A stretch of 64,000 bases of DNA from Variovorax sp. OK212 (GTDB lineage Bacteria; Pseudomonadota; Gammaproteobacteria; Burkholderiales; Burkholderiaceae_C): contig NZ_FOLP01000001.1 of the NCBI RefSeq assembly GCF_900112425.1, forward strand, positions 558,001-622,000. Direction: 5' to 3'. Below, piece after piece: positions 8,370-18,504 of this stretch. Under the pieces are notes generated by a model. It made no database searches, was not told the origin of the DNA, and worked only from the letters and a program-made list of their open reading frames with translations. The translations under genes and the position numbers were made by a program. Position 1 is the first letter of the stretch. Each line of letters starts with the position of its first letter.

Positions 8370-9686
8370 ATGAACACCACGACCCTCACGCTCAATGAAA
8401 GCTGGCTCTCGCGCCGCAACCTGTTCGACTGGGTGTTCGCGGCGCTGGTGCTGGCCGGCGGCCTGTTCGCGTTCACGCGCTATGCGGGGTCGATGGACTA
8501 CTACGAGAAGCCGATCCTCGCTGCGGCGGTGATCGCGATGATCTCCATCGGCTGGTTCTGGCGGCCGCTGCGCGTGCTGGCCATCGTGGTGGCCGCGGCG
8601 TCGCTGCTGGCCATCACGTCGTACCAGGGCGACCTGGCGCGCGCCGACACGGTGTTCTGGCTCAAGTACTTCCTGTCGAGCCAGTCGGCCATTCTCTGGA
8701 TGAGCGTGCTGTTCTTCATGAGCACGATCTTCTATTGGCTCGGCTTCTTCGGCGGCAAGCAGCCCGACACCTTCGACGCCATCGGCTCGCGCCTGGCCTG
8801 GGCGGCCGTGACGATGGCGCTGATCGGCACCATGGTGCGCTGGTACGAGAGCCACCAGCTCGGCCCGGACATCGGCCACATCCCGGTCAGCAACCTGTAC
8901 GAAGTGTTCGTGCTGTTCTGCTGGCTCACCGCGGCGTTCTACCTGTACTTCGAGGAGCGCTACAACACGCGCGCGCTCGGCGCCTTCGTGATGCTGGTGG
9001 TCAGCGCGGCGGTGGGCTTCCTGCTCTGGTACACGATCGTGCGCGAGGCGCACGAGATCCAGCCGCTGGTGCCGGCGCTGCAGAGCTGGTGGATGAAGCT
9101 GCACGTGCCCGCCAACTTCATCGGCTACGGCACCTTCTCGCTCGCGGCCATGGTCGCCTTCGCGTACCTCATCAAGGAGCAGGCCGAGGAGAAGCGCTGG
9201 TACAAGCTCACGCCGATCTGGCTGCTGGGCGTGGCGCTGTGCTTCGTGCCGGTGGCGTTCCGCCAGCGCGTGCAGGAAGCCGGCGGCAGCTACTGGGTGG
9301 TCTATGCGGGCATCTCGGCGCTGATTGCGGCGGGCATCCTGCTGGGGCGCAAGCGCATCGCGGCGCGCCTGCCGGCCAACGAGGTGCTCGACGACGTCAT
9401 GTACAAGTCGATCACCGTCGGTTTCGCCTTCTTCACCATCGCCACCGTGCTGGGCGCCCTGTGGGCCGCCGATGCCTGGGGCGGCTACTGGAGCTGGGAC
9501 CCGAAGGAAACCTGGGCGCTGATCGTCTGGCTCAACTACGCGGCCTGGCTGCACATGCGGCTCGTGAAGGGCCTGCGTGGCACCGTGGCGGCCTGGTGGG
9601 CGCTGGGCGGGCTGGCGGTCACGACCTTCGCCTTCCTCGGCGTGAACATGTTCCTGAGCGGGTTGCACAGCTACGGCACGCTCTGA
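8370..9686 (+). CDS. ccsB: CcsB/CcsA-type cytochrome c assembly protein
   Basis: A 438-residue polytopic membrane protein of the heme-handling family. The tryptophan-rich WWD signature (WGGYWSWDPKETWAL) lies near residue 370 within several transmembrane helices, and conserved histidines sit in flanking segments. It partners ResB in exporting and attaching heme to CxxCH motifs such as those in the cytochrome just upstream. The ATG at 8370 gives a hydrophilic N-terminus before the first helix; a much longer open frame running back through resB in this frame is an artefact of high GC. Confidence 0.95.
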   Translation: MNTTTLTLNESWLSRRNLFDWVFAALVLAGGLFAFTRYAGSMDYYEKPILAAAVIAMISIGWFWRPLRVLAIVVAAASLLAITSYQGDLARADTVFWLKYFLSSQSAILWMSVLFFMSTIFYWLGFFGGKQPDTFDAIGSRLAWAAVTMALIGTMVRWYESHQLGPDIGHIPVSNLYEVFVLFCWLTAAFYLYFEERYNTRALGAFVMLVVSAAVGFLLWYTIVREAHEIQPLVPALQSWWMKLHVPANFIGYGTFSLAAMVAFAYLIKEQAEEKRWYKLTPIWLLGVALCFVPVAFRQRVQEAGGSYWVVYAGISALIAAGILLGRKRIAARLPANEVLDDVMYKSITVGFAFFTIATVLGALWAADAWGGYWSWDPKETWALIVWLNYAAWLHMRLVKGLRGTVAAWWALGGLAVTTFAFLGVNMFLSGLHSYGTL

Positions 9687-9802
9687 GCGCAGGCCGCCGG
9701 TCTTTCACGAAGAATTGAAACCGCGCGCCGGTCAGGCGCGTAACCAAACCGGGGACAGTCACGAACTACCCTGAGCACAACGATTCACGCGAAAGGCCTG
9801 TC

Positions 9803-10822
<1,020 letters not shown>

Positions 10823-10850
10823 GCGCGGCTCGGCAACCGGCGCTCGCCCC

Positions 10851-11504
10851 ATGAACAAGCTGCTCATGCATCCGGCGACCAAGCCGGTCATCTTCCTGCT
10901 GTGCCTGCTGCCGTTCGCGCGGCTGGCGTACGGCGCCTTCACGGACGGGCTCGGCGCCAACCCCGCCGAGTTCCTGATCCGCGCCACCGGCGACTGGACG
11001 CTGCGCTTCATCTGCATCGTGCTGGCGGTGACGCCGCTGCGCGTGATGAGCAAGTGGAACGCGCTGGCGCGCTACCGCCGCATGCTGGGCCTGTTCGCGT
11101 ACTTCTACGTGGTGCTGCACCTGCTGTGCTACAGCTGGTTCGACATGGGCTTCGAGTGGGGCGACATCGCCAAGGACATCGCCAAGCGGCCGTTCATCCT
11201 CGTGGGGTTCTCGGCCTTCGTGCTGCTGACGCCGCTGGCCGCCACCTCGTTCAACCGCGCGATCAAGGCGATGGGTGCGAAGCGCTGGCAGATGCTGCAC
11301 AAGCTGGTCTACGTGATCGCGGGGCTGGGCCTGCTGCACTTCTTCTGGATGCGCGCGGGAAAGAACAACTTCGCCGAAGTGTTCGTCTACGCCGCGATCA
11401 TCGGCGTGCTGCTGGCGTGGCGCGTATGGAATTTCGCGAGCAAGCGCAGGGCAAAGCCTGCGCTGGCCGCGCGCAGCAGCGAGAAGCCGCTGCGCGCCGG
11501 CTGA
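10851..11504 (+). CDS. msrQ: MsrQ, heme-binding membrane subunit of the MsrPQ system
   Basis: A 217-residue inner-membrane protein of the YedZ/ferric-reductase-like family, passing electrons from the respiratory chain to MsrP. About six hydrophobic segments are visible, with histidines in helices (VVLHLLCY, MLHKLVYVI, LLHFFWM) that are candidates for heme ligands. Gene order msrP-msrQ and short spacing match the usual operon. It converges on lysA, the stops being 33 bases apart. Confidence 0.95.
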   Translation: MNKLLMHPATKPVIFLLCLLPFARLAYGAFTDGLGANPAEFLIRATGDWTLRFICIVLAVTPLRVMSKWNALARYRRMLGLFAYFYVVLHLLCYSWFDMGFEWGDIAKDIAKRPFILVGFSAFVLLTPLAATSFNRAIKAMGAKRWQMLHKLVYVIAGLGLLHFFWMRAGKNNFAEVFVYAAIIGVLLAWRVWNFASKRRAKPALAARSSEKPLRAG

Positions 11505-11537
11505 CTCCTGTGACCCCTGAAGGGCCACGCCGGGAGA

Positions 11538-12830
11538 TCAGCCGTCGATCTCGGCGCGCAGCTGGTCTTCCATCGTCTCGCGACGGCGGATCAGCTTGGC
11601 GGTGGCGCCACTCACCAGCACCTCGGCGGCACGGCCGCGCGTGTTGTAGTTGCTGGACATGCTCATGCAGTACGCGCCGGCCGACAGCACGGCCAGCAGG
11701 TCGCCCGCCACCACGTTGAGCGCGCGGTCGCGGCCGATCCAGTCGCCGCTTTCGCAGACCGGGCCGACCACGTCGTAGGTCGGCGCGTCGCCGGCGCGGG
11801 TGCGCAGCGGCACGATGCGCTGGAAGGCCTGGTACATCGCGGGACGCGGCAGGTCGTTCATGGCCGCGTCGACGATGCAGAAATTCTTGTCTTCACCCGG
11901 CTTGGTGTAGAGCACCTCGGTCACGCACACGCCGGCATTGCCGACCAGCGAGCGGCCGGGTTCGATCACCAGCTTGCGCTGGCCGAAGCCGCGCGCGTCG
12001 AGCTTGGCGAGCAGCTGTTGCCAGAGCGCATCGGCCTTGGGCGGCACTTCGCCGTTGTAGTCGATGCCCAGGCCGCCGCCGAAGTCCAGGTGATGGACCG
12101 GCACGCCGGCTGCTTCGATGGCTTCCACCAGGTCGAGCACGCGGTCGCAGGCGTCGAGGTAGGGCGAGGCTTCGGTGATCTGCGAGCCGATGTGGCAGTC
12201 GATGCCCACCACTTCCAGGCCCGGCAGCTTCGCGGCGTGCAGGTAGGCCTCGACCGCGCGGTCGTGCGCGATGCCGAACTTGTTGCCCTTGAGGCCGGTG
12301 GAAATGTACGGGTGCGTCTTCGGATCGACGTTCGGGTTGATGCGAATGCTGATCGGTGCGCGGCGGCCTTCGGCCAGTGCCACTTCGTTGAGCACGTCGA
12401 GTTCGGCTTCGCTCTCGACGTTGAAGCAGGCGATGCCGGCCTCGAGCGCCTGGCGCATCTCGGCGCGCGTCTTGCCGACACCCGAGAAGATGATCTTCCT
12501 CGGGTCGGCGCCCACCGCCAGCACGCGCGACAGCTCGCCGCCCGAGACGATGTCGAAGCCGCAGCCGGCTTGCGCGAACACACGCAGCACGCCGAGCGAC
12601 GAGTTGGCCTTCATCGCATAGCAGATGAGCGCGTCGCGGCCTTCGAAGCCGCGCTGGTAGGCCGCGAGGGCGTCCAGCATCCATTGCTTCGAATAGACGA
12701 AAAGCGGCGTGCCGTGCTCGCGGGCCAGCGCGTCGAGCGAGACGCCTTCGATGTGCAGCGCGCCGTCGCGCTGGGCGATATGCGGCTGGCCGGGGAGGGC
12801 GGTGGAGGCAGTGTTGGCGTTGGCGCTCAT
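11538..12830 (-). CDS. lysA: Diaminopimelate decarboxylase
   Basis: A PLP enzyme performing the last step of lysine synthesis, meso-diaminopimelate to lysine and CO2. The 430-residue protein shows the PLP-binding lysine K74 in YAMKANSS, the glycine-rich phosphate-binding segment GGGLGIDY, and the CESGD motif near the dimer-interface active site. Its start codon overlaps the end of lptM by four bases (ATGA), so the two are co-translated. A lysA/lptM pairing next to cyaY is common in proteobacteria. Confidence 0.97.
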   Translation of the reverse strand: MSANANTASTALPGQPHIAQRDGALHIEGVSLDALAREHGTPLFVYSKQWMLDALAAYQRGFEGRDALICYAMKANSSLGVLRVFAQAGCGFDIVSGGELSRVLAVGADPRKIIFSGVGKTRAEMRQALEAGIACFNVESEAELDVLNEVALAEGRRAPISIRINPNVDPKTHPYISTGLKGNKFGIAHDRAVEAYLHAAKLPGLEVVGIDCHIGSQITEASPYLDACDRVLDLVEAIEAAGVPVHHLDFGGGLGIDYNGEVPPKADALWQQLLAKLDARGFGQRKLVIEPGRSLVGNAGVCVTEVLYTKPGEDKNFCIVDAAMNDLPRPAMYQAFQRIVPLRTRAGDAPTYDVVGPVCESGDWIGRDRALNVVAGDLLAVLSAGAYCMSMSSNYNTRGRAAEVLVSGATAKLIRRRETMEDQLRAEIDG

Positions 12831-13117
12831 TTGCGCGGTTCCGTGGTGTTGCTGCTGCTGTTGCGGGCCGGGGCGCTGGCGGCAGCGGCCGGTGCAGGCG
12901 CCGCCTCGCTGGAACTGGAGCTGGATGATGAGGAGCGCAGGCTGTCCGGCGTCATGAGCTGCGGCAAGGTGGCGCGCCCGGCAGCGGCAGGATCGGTCGG
13001 CAGGTACAGCGCGCCGCGCTGTCCGCAGGCCACCAGGGCGGTGGTGCCTGCAACGAGGCAGACCATGAGCACAGCGCGGGCGCGGGTGCTCACTAGAATT
13101 TGGCGAACGTTCAACAT
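12827..13117 (-). CDS. lptM: LptM-like small outer-membrane lipoprotein (YifL family)
   Basis: A 96-residue lipoprotein. The signal peptide ends in the lipobox LVAC with Cys31 as the lipidated residue, followed by the family hallmark [10 protein letters not shown] (usually CGQKGPLYLP). In E. coli this family helps mature the LptD/LptE lipopolysaccharide translocon; the same role here is inference. The tail is Ser/Ala-rich and low in complexity. Only 12 bases separate its start codon from that of divergent cyaY, so its promoter must lie inside cyaY coding sequence or the transcript is leaderless. Confidence 0.85.
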   Translation of the reverse strand: MLNVRQILVSTRARAVLMVCLVAGTTALVACGQRGALYLPTDPAAAGRATLPQLMTPDSLRSSSSSSSSSEAAPAPAAAASAPARNSSSNTTEPRK

Positions 13118-13129
13118 AGCGAAATTGTA

Positions 13130-13462
13130 ATGACCGACATTGAGTACATGGACCGCGCCGAAGCTGCGCTCGCCGCCATCGAGCAGGGCTGCGACCGCAT
13201 CAACGACGCGAGCGACGCCGACCTCGACAACCAGCGGGTGGGCGGGATGATCACGATTTCATTCCAGAATGGCAGCCAGTTGATCGTCAACCTGCAGAAG
13301 CCCCTGCAGGAAATCTGGCTGGCCGCGCGCTCCGGCGGCTACCACTATCGCCACGACGGCACCGCCTGGGTCGACACCAAGACAGGCGAGGAGTTCTTCG
13401 GCAACCTGTCGCGCGAAGCGACCCGGCAAGCCGGGCAGCCGCTGGAGTTCGCGGCCGCCTGA
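13130..13462 (+). CDS. cyaY: Frataxin homologue CyaY
   Basis: A 110-residue cytosolic iron-binding protein that regulates iron-sulfur cluster assembly. It has the frataxin acidic first helix ([19 protein letters not shown], with more acidic residues in [11 protein letters not shown]), the [17 protein letters not shown] strands, the conserved [14 protein letters not shown] block, and a Trp-Val-Asp segment with C-terminal helix. The start at 13130 is chosen over one 10 codons upstream because MTDIEY matches the family start. A TAGAAT -10-like box lies at 13094-13099 inside divergent lptM. Confidence 0.95.
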   Translation: MTDIEYMDRAEAALAAIEQGCDRINDASDADLDNQRVGGMITISFQNGSQLIVNLQKPLQEIWLAARSGGYHYRHDGTAWVDTKTGEEFFGNLSREATRQAGQPLEFAAA

Positions 13463-13472
13463 TTCATCTTCT

Positions 13473-15881
13473 TCAGTTGCGGAAGAGGTCGAGGATGCGG
13501 TTGCGCTCCTCGGGCGGGGGCGGCGGGCTGACCGGCGCACCCGTCAGGGCTTCCGCCGGTGCCGTCGGTGCCGATTCCACGCCCAGGCTTGCAACGCCTC
13601 GGCCCGGCGCGTAGTCGTCGTAGTACCACTCGCCGCCGACGCTCACGATGCCCGACGGCGGGTTGGCCGACAGCTCGGTCACGGGCACGCCCTTGATGGC
13701 GGTTTCCATGTAGGTGATCCAGATCGGCAGGCTCAGGCCGCCGCCGGTCTCGCGGTCGCCCAGGTTGCGCGGCGTGTCGTAGCCGATCCACGAGATGGCC
13801 GTCATGGTCGGCTGGAAGCCGGCGAACCACGCGTCGAGCGAGTCGTTGGTGGTGCCGGTCTTGCCGTAGAGGTCGGGGCGCTTGAGCATCGCCTGCGCCT
13901 TGGCGGCGGTGCCGGCGCGTGCCACGGAATTCAGCAGCGTGTCCATGATGAAGGCGTTGCGCTGGGGAATGGCGCGCAGCGATTCGTTGAGCAGCGGCGG
14001 CTGCTTGTCGACCAGCACCTTGTCCTTGTGGTCGGTGATGCGGGTCACGAGGTACGGATTCACGCGGTAGCCGCCGTTGGCGAACACCGAGTAGCCCACC
14101 GCCATCTGCATCGGCGTGACCGAGCCGGCGCCGAGCGCCATCGGCAGGTAGGCGGGGTGCTTGTCCTTGTCGAAACCGAAGTTGGTGATCCAGTCCTGTG
14201 CGTAGCGCGTGCCGATCGATTGCAGGATGCGGATCGACACCAGGTTCTTCGACTTCATCAGCGCGGTGCGCATCGACATCGGGCCGTCGTAGCCGCCGCC
14301 GTAGTTCTTCGGCTCCCACGGCTGGCCGCCGGTGGTGCCGGCGTCGAAGAACAGCGGGCCGTCGTTGATGACGGTGGCGGGGGTGAAGCCCTTTTCAAGC
14401 GCCGCGGAATAAATGAACGGCTTGAAGCTCGAGCCCGGCTGGCGCCAGGCCTGTGTCACGTGGTTGAACTTGTTCTTGCCGAAGTCGAAGCCACCGACCA
14501 ACGCCTTGATGGCGCCGTCGCGCGGGTCCATCGCGACGAAGGCGCCTTCCACCTCGGGCAGCTGCGTGATTTCCCAGGTGTTCTTAGGTGTCTTCACCAC
14601 GCGGATCACCGCGCCGCGGCGGATCTTGATGTTGGGTGGGGCCTTGTCGGAAAGGCCGGACTGCGCGGGCTTGAGGCCGTCGCCGGTGATCTGCACCGGG
14701 TCGCCGTTGGCACGCACCGCGTCGATCTGCTTGGCCGTGGCCTTGAGCACCACGGCGGCCATCACGTCGCCGTTGTCGGGATGATCGTTCAGCGCGTCGT
14801 CCACGGCTTCGTCGACTTCCTTGGCGTTGTTGGGCAGGTCGACGAACTTCTCGGGGCCGCGGTAGATCTGGCGGCGCTCGTAGTCCATGATGCCCTTGCG
14901 CAGCGCCTTGTAGGCCGCCGCCTGGTCGGCCGCCACCAGCGAGGTGTAGACCTTCAGGCCCCGCGTGTAGGTGCTGTCGCCGTATTGCGCGTACATGAGC
15001 TGGCGCACGGTTTCGGCAACGTACTCGGCATGCAGGCGGTTGGGATCGGCGGCGTCGCGCAGGTGAAGCTCTTCCTTCTTGGCTTCGGCGGCCTGCTCGG
15101 CGGTGATGAAGCCGGCCTCCTGCATGCGGTCGATCACATAGAACTGGCGGCCGCGCGCGCGCTGCGGGTTGTTCACGGGGTTGTTCGCGCCCGGTGCCTT
15201 GGGCAGGCCGGCCAGCATCGCGGCCTGCGCGATGCTGAGGTCCTGCAGCGGCTTGCCGAAGTAGGCCTCAGATGCCGCCGCAAAGCCGTAGGCGCGGTTG
15301 CCCAGGTAGATCTGGTTCAGGTAGATCTCGAAGATCTGGTCCTTGGTGAGCAGGTGCTCCAGCTTGAAGGTCAGCAGCACCTCGTAGATCTTGCGGGTGA
15401 GCGTTTTCTCGGAACTCAGGTACACGTTGCGCGCCACCTGCATCGTGATGGTCGAGGCGCCCTGGCTCTTCACGCGGTTCATGTTGGCCAGGCCGGCGCG
15501 CACCATGCCCTTGTAGTCGACGCCGCCGTGGTCGTAGAAGCGCGCGTCTTCGGCCGCCAGCACGGCGTCCTTCATGACCTTTGGGATGGCCGAGATCGGT
15601 GTGAGGTTGCGGCGCTCCTCGCCGAACTCGCCGATCAGGATGCCTTCGGCCGAGAACACCCGCAGCGGCAGCTTGGGCCGGTAGTCGGAGAGTTCCGAGA
15701 TGTCCGGCAGGTTCGGATAGGCGACCGCGAGCGCCACCGCCACCACGCACAGCACCGACAACGCGCCCGCGGCGACGATGCCGAAACCCCAGAAGAAAAA
15801 GCGCAAAAGCCATTTCAGCCAGGTCGGGCGTGGGGTGGGAGGGGTCTTGGCTGGCCCTTTGGGGCTGGATGTTTCTTGCAT
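13473..15881 (-). CDS. mrcA: Penicillin-binding protein 1A (class A)
   Basis: A bifunctional peptidoglycan synthase with a cytoplasmic tail, one membrane helix (about residues 22-50) and two enzymatic domains. The glycosyltransferase domain shows EDARFYDHGG (catalytic Glu), GASTITMQVARN and the KxxEIYLN helix. The transpeptidase domain has the SxxK box (GSSFKPF), an SKN motif (MKSKNLVS) and KTGTT. It is 802 residues from the ATG at 15881; an in-frame GTG at 15899 would add six residues. A perfect TATAAT (15910-15905, minus strand) lies so close that transcription should begin near 15898. It is divergent from pilM, as in many proteobacteria. Confidence 0.95.
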   Translation of the reverse strand: MQETSSPKGPAKTPPTPRPTWLKWLLRFFFWGFGIVAAGALSVLCVVAVALAVAYPNLPDISELSDYRPKLPLRVFSAEGILIGEFGEERRNLTPISAIPKVMKDAVLAAEDARFYDHGGVDYKGMVRAGLANMNRVKSQGASTITMQVARNVYLSSEKTLTRKIYEVLLTFKLEHLLTKDQIFEIYLNQIYLGNRAYGFAAASEAYFGKPLQDLSIAQAAMLAGLPKAPGANNPVNNPQRARGRQFYVIDRMQEAGFITAEQAAEAKKEELHLRDAADPNRLHAEYVAETVRQLMYAQYGDSTYTRGLKVYTSLVAADQAAAYKALRKGIMDYERRQIYRGPEKFVDLPNNAKEVDEAVDDALNDHPDNGDVMAAVVLKATAKQIDAVRANGDPVQITGDGLKPAQSGLSDKAPPNIKIRRGAVIRVVKTPKNTWEITQLPEVEGAFVAMDPRDGAIKALVGGFDFGKNKFNHVTQAWRQPGSSFKPFIYSAALEKGFTPATVINDGPLFFDAGTTGGQPWEPKNYGGGYDGPMSMRTALMKSKNLVSIRILQSIGTRYAQDWITNFGFDKDKHPAYLPMALGAGSVTPMQMAVGYSVFANGGYRVNPYLVTRITDHKDKVLVDKQPPLLNESLRAIPQRNAFIMDTLLNSVARAGTAAKAQAMLKRPDLYGKTGTTNDSLDAWFAGFQPTMTAISWIGYDTPRNLGDRETGGGLSLPIWITYMETAIKGVPVTELSANPPSGIVSVGGEWYYDDYAPGRGVASLGVESAPTAPAEALTGAPVSPPPPPEERNRILDLFRN

Positions 15882-15904
15882 GGAGGGCCGGAGAGTCACC
15901 CGAC

Positions 15905-15910
15905 ATTATA
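15905..15910 (-). promoter_or_regulatory. Perfect -10 box for the PBP1A gene
   Basis: TATAAT on the minus strand, 23 bases before the ATG at 15881 and five before the alternative GTG at 15899. No strong -35 is visible 17 bases upstream. A start site about seven bases downstream leaves a leader of roughly 17 nt for the ATG, or almost none for the GTG. Confidence 0.45.
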
Positions 15911-15999
15911 AAAAGCCAGCCCCTTCCCACGATCCGATCTTTGTTGCCCTTGCATCGGCCTAATTCAAAAGTTACAAAATGCGGATTTGACGTCAGGTT

Positions 16000-16030
16000 T
16001 TGACAACGATTATTGGATTTGTCCTATAGC
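16000..16030 (+). promoter_or_regulatory. Candidate promoter of the pilMNOPQ operon
   Basis: A consensus -35 TTGACA (16000-16005) is followed after 19 bases by TATAGC (16025-16030). The spacing is long, so it may be weak or activator-dependent. This is the only gap upstream of the pil genes and is visibly less GC-rich than its surroundings. The Shine-Dalgarno run GGGGGAGAGGG for pilM lies at 16103-16113. Confidence 0.4.
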
Positions 16031-16120
16031 GTCGCTTGGTTGGCGCTACACCTGCTGCTAGCATGCAACCGAACGCAAATTTTTCTATTGGTTACAAATA
16101 CAGGGGGAGAGGGACCTAAC

Positions 16121-17200
16121 TTGGCTGCTCTTGGATCATTGTTTCGTCGTCAGAACGCTCCCCTGCTGGGGTTGGACGTGAGTTCGTCCAGCGTCAAGCT
16201 GGTCGAGCTCGGCCGTGAGGCCAGCGGCAAGCTGGTCCTGGAGCGCTGCGCCATCGAGCCCCTGGAACGCGGTTGGATCACCGACGGCAATGTCGAGAAG
16301 TTCGACGAAGTCGCCGAAGCGGTTCGGCGTGTGATCCGCAAGAGCGGCACGCGCACGCGCAACGTCGCGCTGGCCTTGCCGCCTTCGGCCGTGATCACCA
16401 AGAAGATCATTCTTCCCGGCGGCATGAGCGAGCAGGAGCTCGAGATCCAGGTCGAGTCCGAAGCCAACCAGTACATCCCGTTCTCGCTGGATGAAGTCAG
16501 TCTCGACTTCTGCGTGACCGGGCCGAGCACCTCGTCGCCCGGTGACGTGGAAGTGCTGATCGCGGCGTCCCGCAAGGAAAAGGTCCAGGACCGCGAAGGC
16601 CTGGCGGAGGCCGCTGGCCTCAAGGCGATGATTCTTGACGTCGAGTCTTATGCATCGCGGCTTGCGACGGCCCGTCTGATCGAGCAGTTGCCCGGCAAGG
16701 GAACGGATGCGATCGTGGCGCTGTTCGAAGTGGGTGCCTTTACCACCAGCATGCAGGTGCTGCGCAATCAGGAAGTGTTGTACGACCGCGACCAGGCGTT
16801 TGGCGGCGCTCAGCTGACTCAGCTGATCGTGCGCCAGTACGGTTTCTCCGCTGAAGAGGCGGAAGCCAAGAAGCGCAGCGGCGACTTGCCCGACGACTAC
16901 GGCTCGGGTGTGCTCAAGCCTTTCGTGGAAAGTATTGCGCAGGAAATCGCGCGCGCGCTCCAGTTCTTCTTCACCAGCACGCCGCACAACCGCGTCGACT
17001 ATGTGTTGCTGGCTGGCGGCTCGGCGTCGTTGCCTGGCCTGACCAATGCGGTGACGCGACAGACTTCGTTTGCGTGCTCACTGCTGAATCCTTTCGATGG
17101 CATGGAATTCAGTTCGAACATCCGCGAAAAGAAGGTCAAGCGCGAGGCGCCGTCCTATCTGACCTCCTGCGGTCTGGCCATGCGGAGGTTCGTGCAGTGA
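16121..17200 (+). CDS. pilM: Type IV pilus assembly protein PilM (TTG start)
   Basis: A cytoplasmic actin-like ATPase-fold protein that links the pilus motor to PilN. The 359-residue product has the FtsA/PilM nucleotide-fold motifs: LGLDVSSSSVKLVEL at the N-terminus, a central VALALPPSAV, and LAGGSASLPGL near the C-terminus. I choose the TTG at 16121: it follows a strong ribosome site (GGAGAGGG, seven-base spacer) and gives the usual protein start (AALGSLFRRQNAPLLGLD). The 36 extra codons upstream do not resemble PilM. Its stop overlaps the GTG of pilN. Confidence 0.93.
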   Translation: MAALGSLFRRQNAPLLGLDVSSSSVKLVELGREASGKLVLERCAIEPLERGWITDGNVEKFDEVAEAVRRVIRKSGTRTRNVALALPPSAVITKKIILPGGMSEQELEIQVESEANQYIPFSLDEVSLDFCVTGPSTSSPGDVEVLIAASRKEKVQDREGLAEAAGLKAMILDVESYASRLATARLIEQLPGKGTDAIVALFEVGAFTTSMQVLRNQEVLYDRDQAFGGAQLTQLIVRQYGFSAEEAEAKKRSGDLPDDYGSGVLKPFVESIAQEIARALQFFFTSTPHNRVDYVLLAGGSASLPGLTNAVTRQTSFACSLLNPFDGMEFSSNIREKKVKREAPSYLTSCGLAMRRFVQ

Positions 17201-17817
17201 TCCTCATCAATCTGCTCCCGCACCGTGAGGCGGCGCGCAAGCGTCGGCGCGAGGCGTTTTATGGCGCCCTGGGTGGCGCGGCCATCCTGGGATTGCTGAT
17301 CGCCGGCCTTGGCTATCTGTGGTACGAAGCCCAGATCTCGGCACAACGTTCGAAGAACAGCTTCCTCCAGGCCGAGATCAAGAAGCTCGAGGTCGAGATC
17401 AAGGAAATCTCGACGCTGCAGGAAGAAATCGCTGCCCTGCGCGCGCGCCAACAGGCGGTCGAAGATCTCCAAGGCGACCGCAATCTGCCGGTGCACCTGC
17501 TCAACGAACTGGTCCGGCAACTGCCGGACGGCGTCTACCTGACGAGCATGAAGCAGGACAACCAGATCGTCACGCTGCAAGGCATGGCGCAATCGAACGA
17601 ACGCGTTTCAGAGCTGTTGCGCAACCTGGGCAACAACAGCCCATGGCTGGTGAAACCGGAACTGGTCGAGATCACCTCGGCCAACGTGAACCTGAGCCAG
17701 CGCGATCAGCGCCGTGTCGCCAACTTCACGATGCGCATCGGGCTCAAGCGACCCACCGATGCCCAGAAGGCCGCTGCCGACAAGGCATTGGCTGCAACCG
17801 CGCAGTCCAAGGGGTAA
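17197..17817 (+). CDS. pilN: Type IV pilus inner-membrane protein PilN
   Basis: A 206-residue bitopic protein. Its conserved cytoplasmic start ILINLLPHREAARKRR binds the groove of PilM; one membrane helix follows (about residues 23-43), then a coiled-coil stretch (about 50-90) and a ferredoxin-like periplasmic domain. The start is the GTG at 17197, overlapping the pilM stop as GTGA, with GGAGG about nine bases ahead. The frame continues upstream through pilM but without PilN character. Confidence 0.94.
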   Translation: MILINLLPHREAARKRRREAFYGALGGAAILGLLIAGLGYLWYEAQISAQRSKNSFLQAEIKKLEVEIKEISTLQEEIAALRARQQAVEDLQGDRNLPVHLLNELVRQLPDGVYLTSMKQDNQIVTLQGMAQSNERVSELLRNLGNNSPWLVKPELVEITSANVNLSQRDQRRVANFTMRIGLKRPTDAQKAAADKALAATAQSKG

Positions 17818-17823
17818 CCGATC

Positions 17824-18504
17824 ATGGCAAGCAATCGCCCCTCCCAGAAAGTAGATGTCGCCGCGGCCATGCGCCGCTTCGGCGACCAGTTCCGCGGACT
17901 CAATCCGAACGACCCGTCGATGTGGCCGTCTGTGCCTCGGTATGCGCTTTGCCTGGCTGTGACCGCCTTGGTCCTGGTGGGGCTGTGGTTCGTCTGGCTC
18001 ACCAATTCAAATGACGAGTTGGAAGGCGAGCGCACGAAGGAAGTCGCGCTCAAGGCGGACTACTCCAAGAAAGTCGCCCAGGCCGCCAACCTCGAGCTCT
18101 TGAAGAAGCAACGTGAACAGGTGCAGCAGTACGTGACCTTGCTCGAGAAGCAACTGCCCAGCAAGGCCGAAATGGATGCCCTGCTGTCCGATATCAACCA
18201 AGCGGGCCTCGGTCGCAGCTTGCAATTCGAACTGTTTCGCCCGGGGCAGGTGTCCGTCAAGGACTACTACGCCGAGTTGCCGATCGCAGTGCGCGTTACC
18301 GGCCGCTATCACGACATGGGTGCCTTCGTAGCGGACGTAGCGGCTCTGTCCCGGATCGTGACGTTGAACAACATCACCGTCACGCCGCAGAAGGACAAGG
18401 ACACGCTGACGATGGACACCACTGCACGGACCTTCCGGTACCTCGACGACGATGAGCGGGCCGCCCAGAAACGCGCAGCTGCGCCCAAGGGGAAGAAGAA
18501 GTGA
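17824..18504 (+). CDS. pilO: Type IV pilus inner-membrane protein PilO
   Basis: A 226-residue partner of PilN in the alignment complex. It has a short cytoplasmic N-terminus, one membrane helix (about residues 41-60), a coiled coil (about 65-105) and a C-terminal periplasmic domain with the typical GLGRSLQFELFRPG and VTGRYHDMGAFVADVA segments. It lies six bases after pilN and its stop overlaps the pilP GTG. Confidence 0.95.
   Translation: MASNRPSQKVDVAAAMRRFGDQFRGLNPNDPSMWPSVPRYALCLAVTALVLVGLWFVWLTNSNDELEGERTKEVALKADYSKKVAQAANLELLKKQREQVQQYVTLLEKQLPSKAEMDALLSDINQAGLGRSLQFELFRPGQVSVKDYYAELPIAVRVTGRYHDMGAFVADVAALSRIVTLNNITVTPQKDKDTLTMDTTARTFRYLDDDERAAQKRAAAPKGKKK

Noticed and set aside
6141-9686. 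A plus-strand 1181-codon frame running through resB into ccsB, suggesting a fusion
   Set aside because: Only the part after 8370 resembles CcsB. The rest is an out-of-frame Arg/Ala-rich shadow of resB, which is intact in another frame.
9745-9802. GGGGACAG upstream of msrP as a RAYT-type repeat or ECF promoter
   Set aside because: A single short match without a partner motif or a plausible -10; not enough to call.
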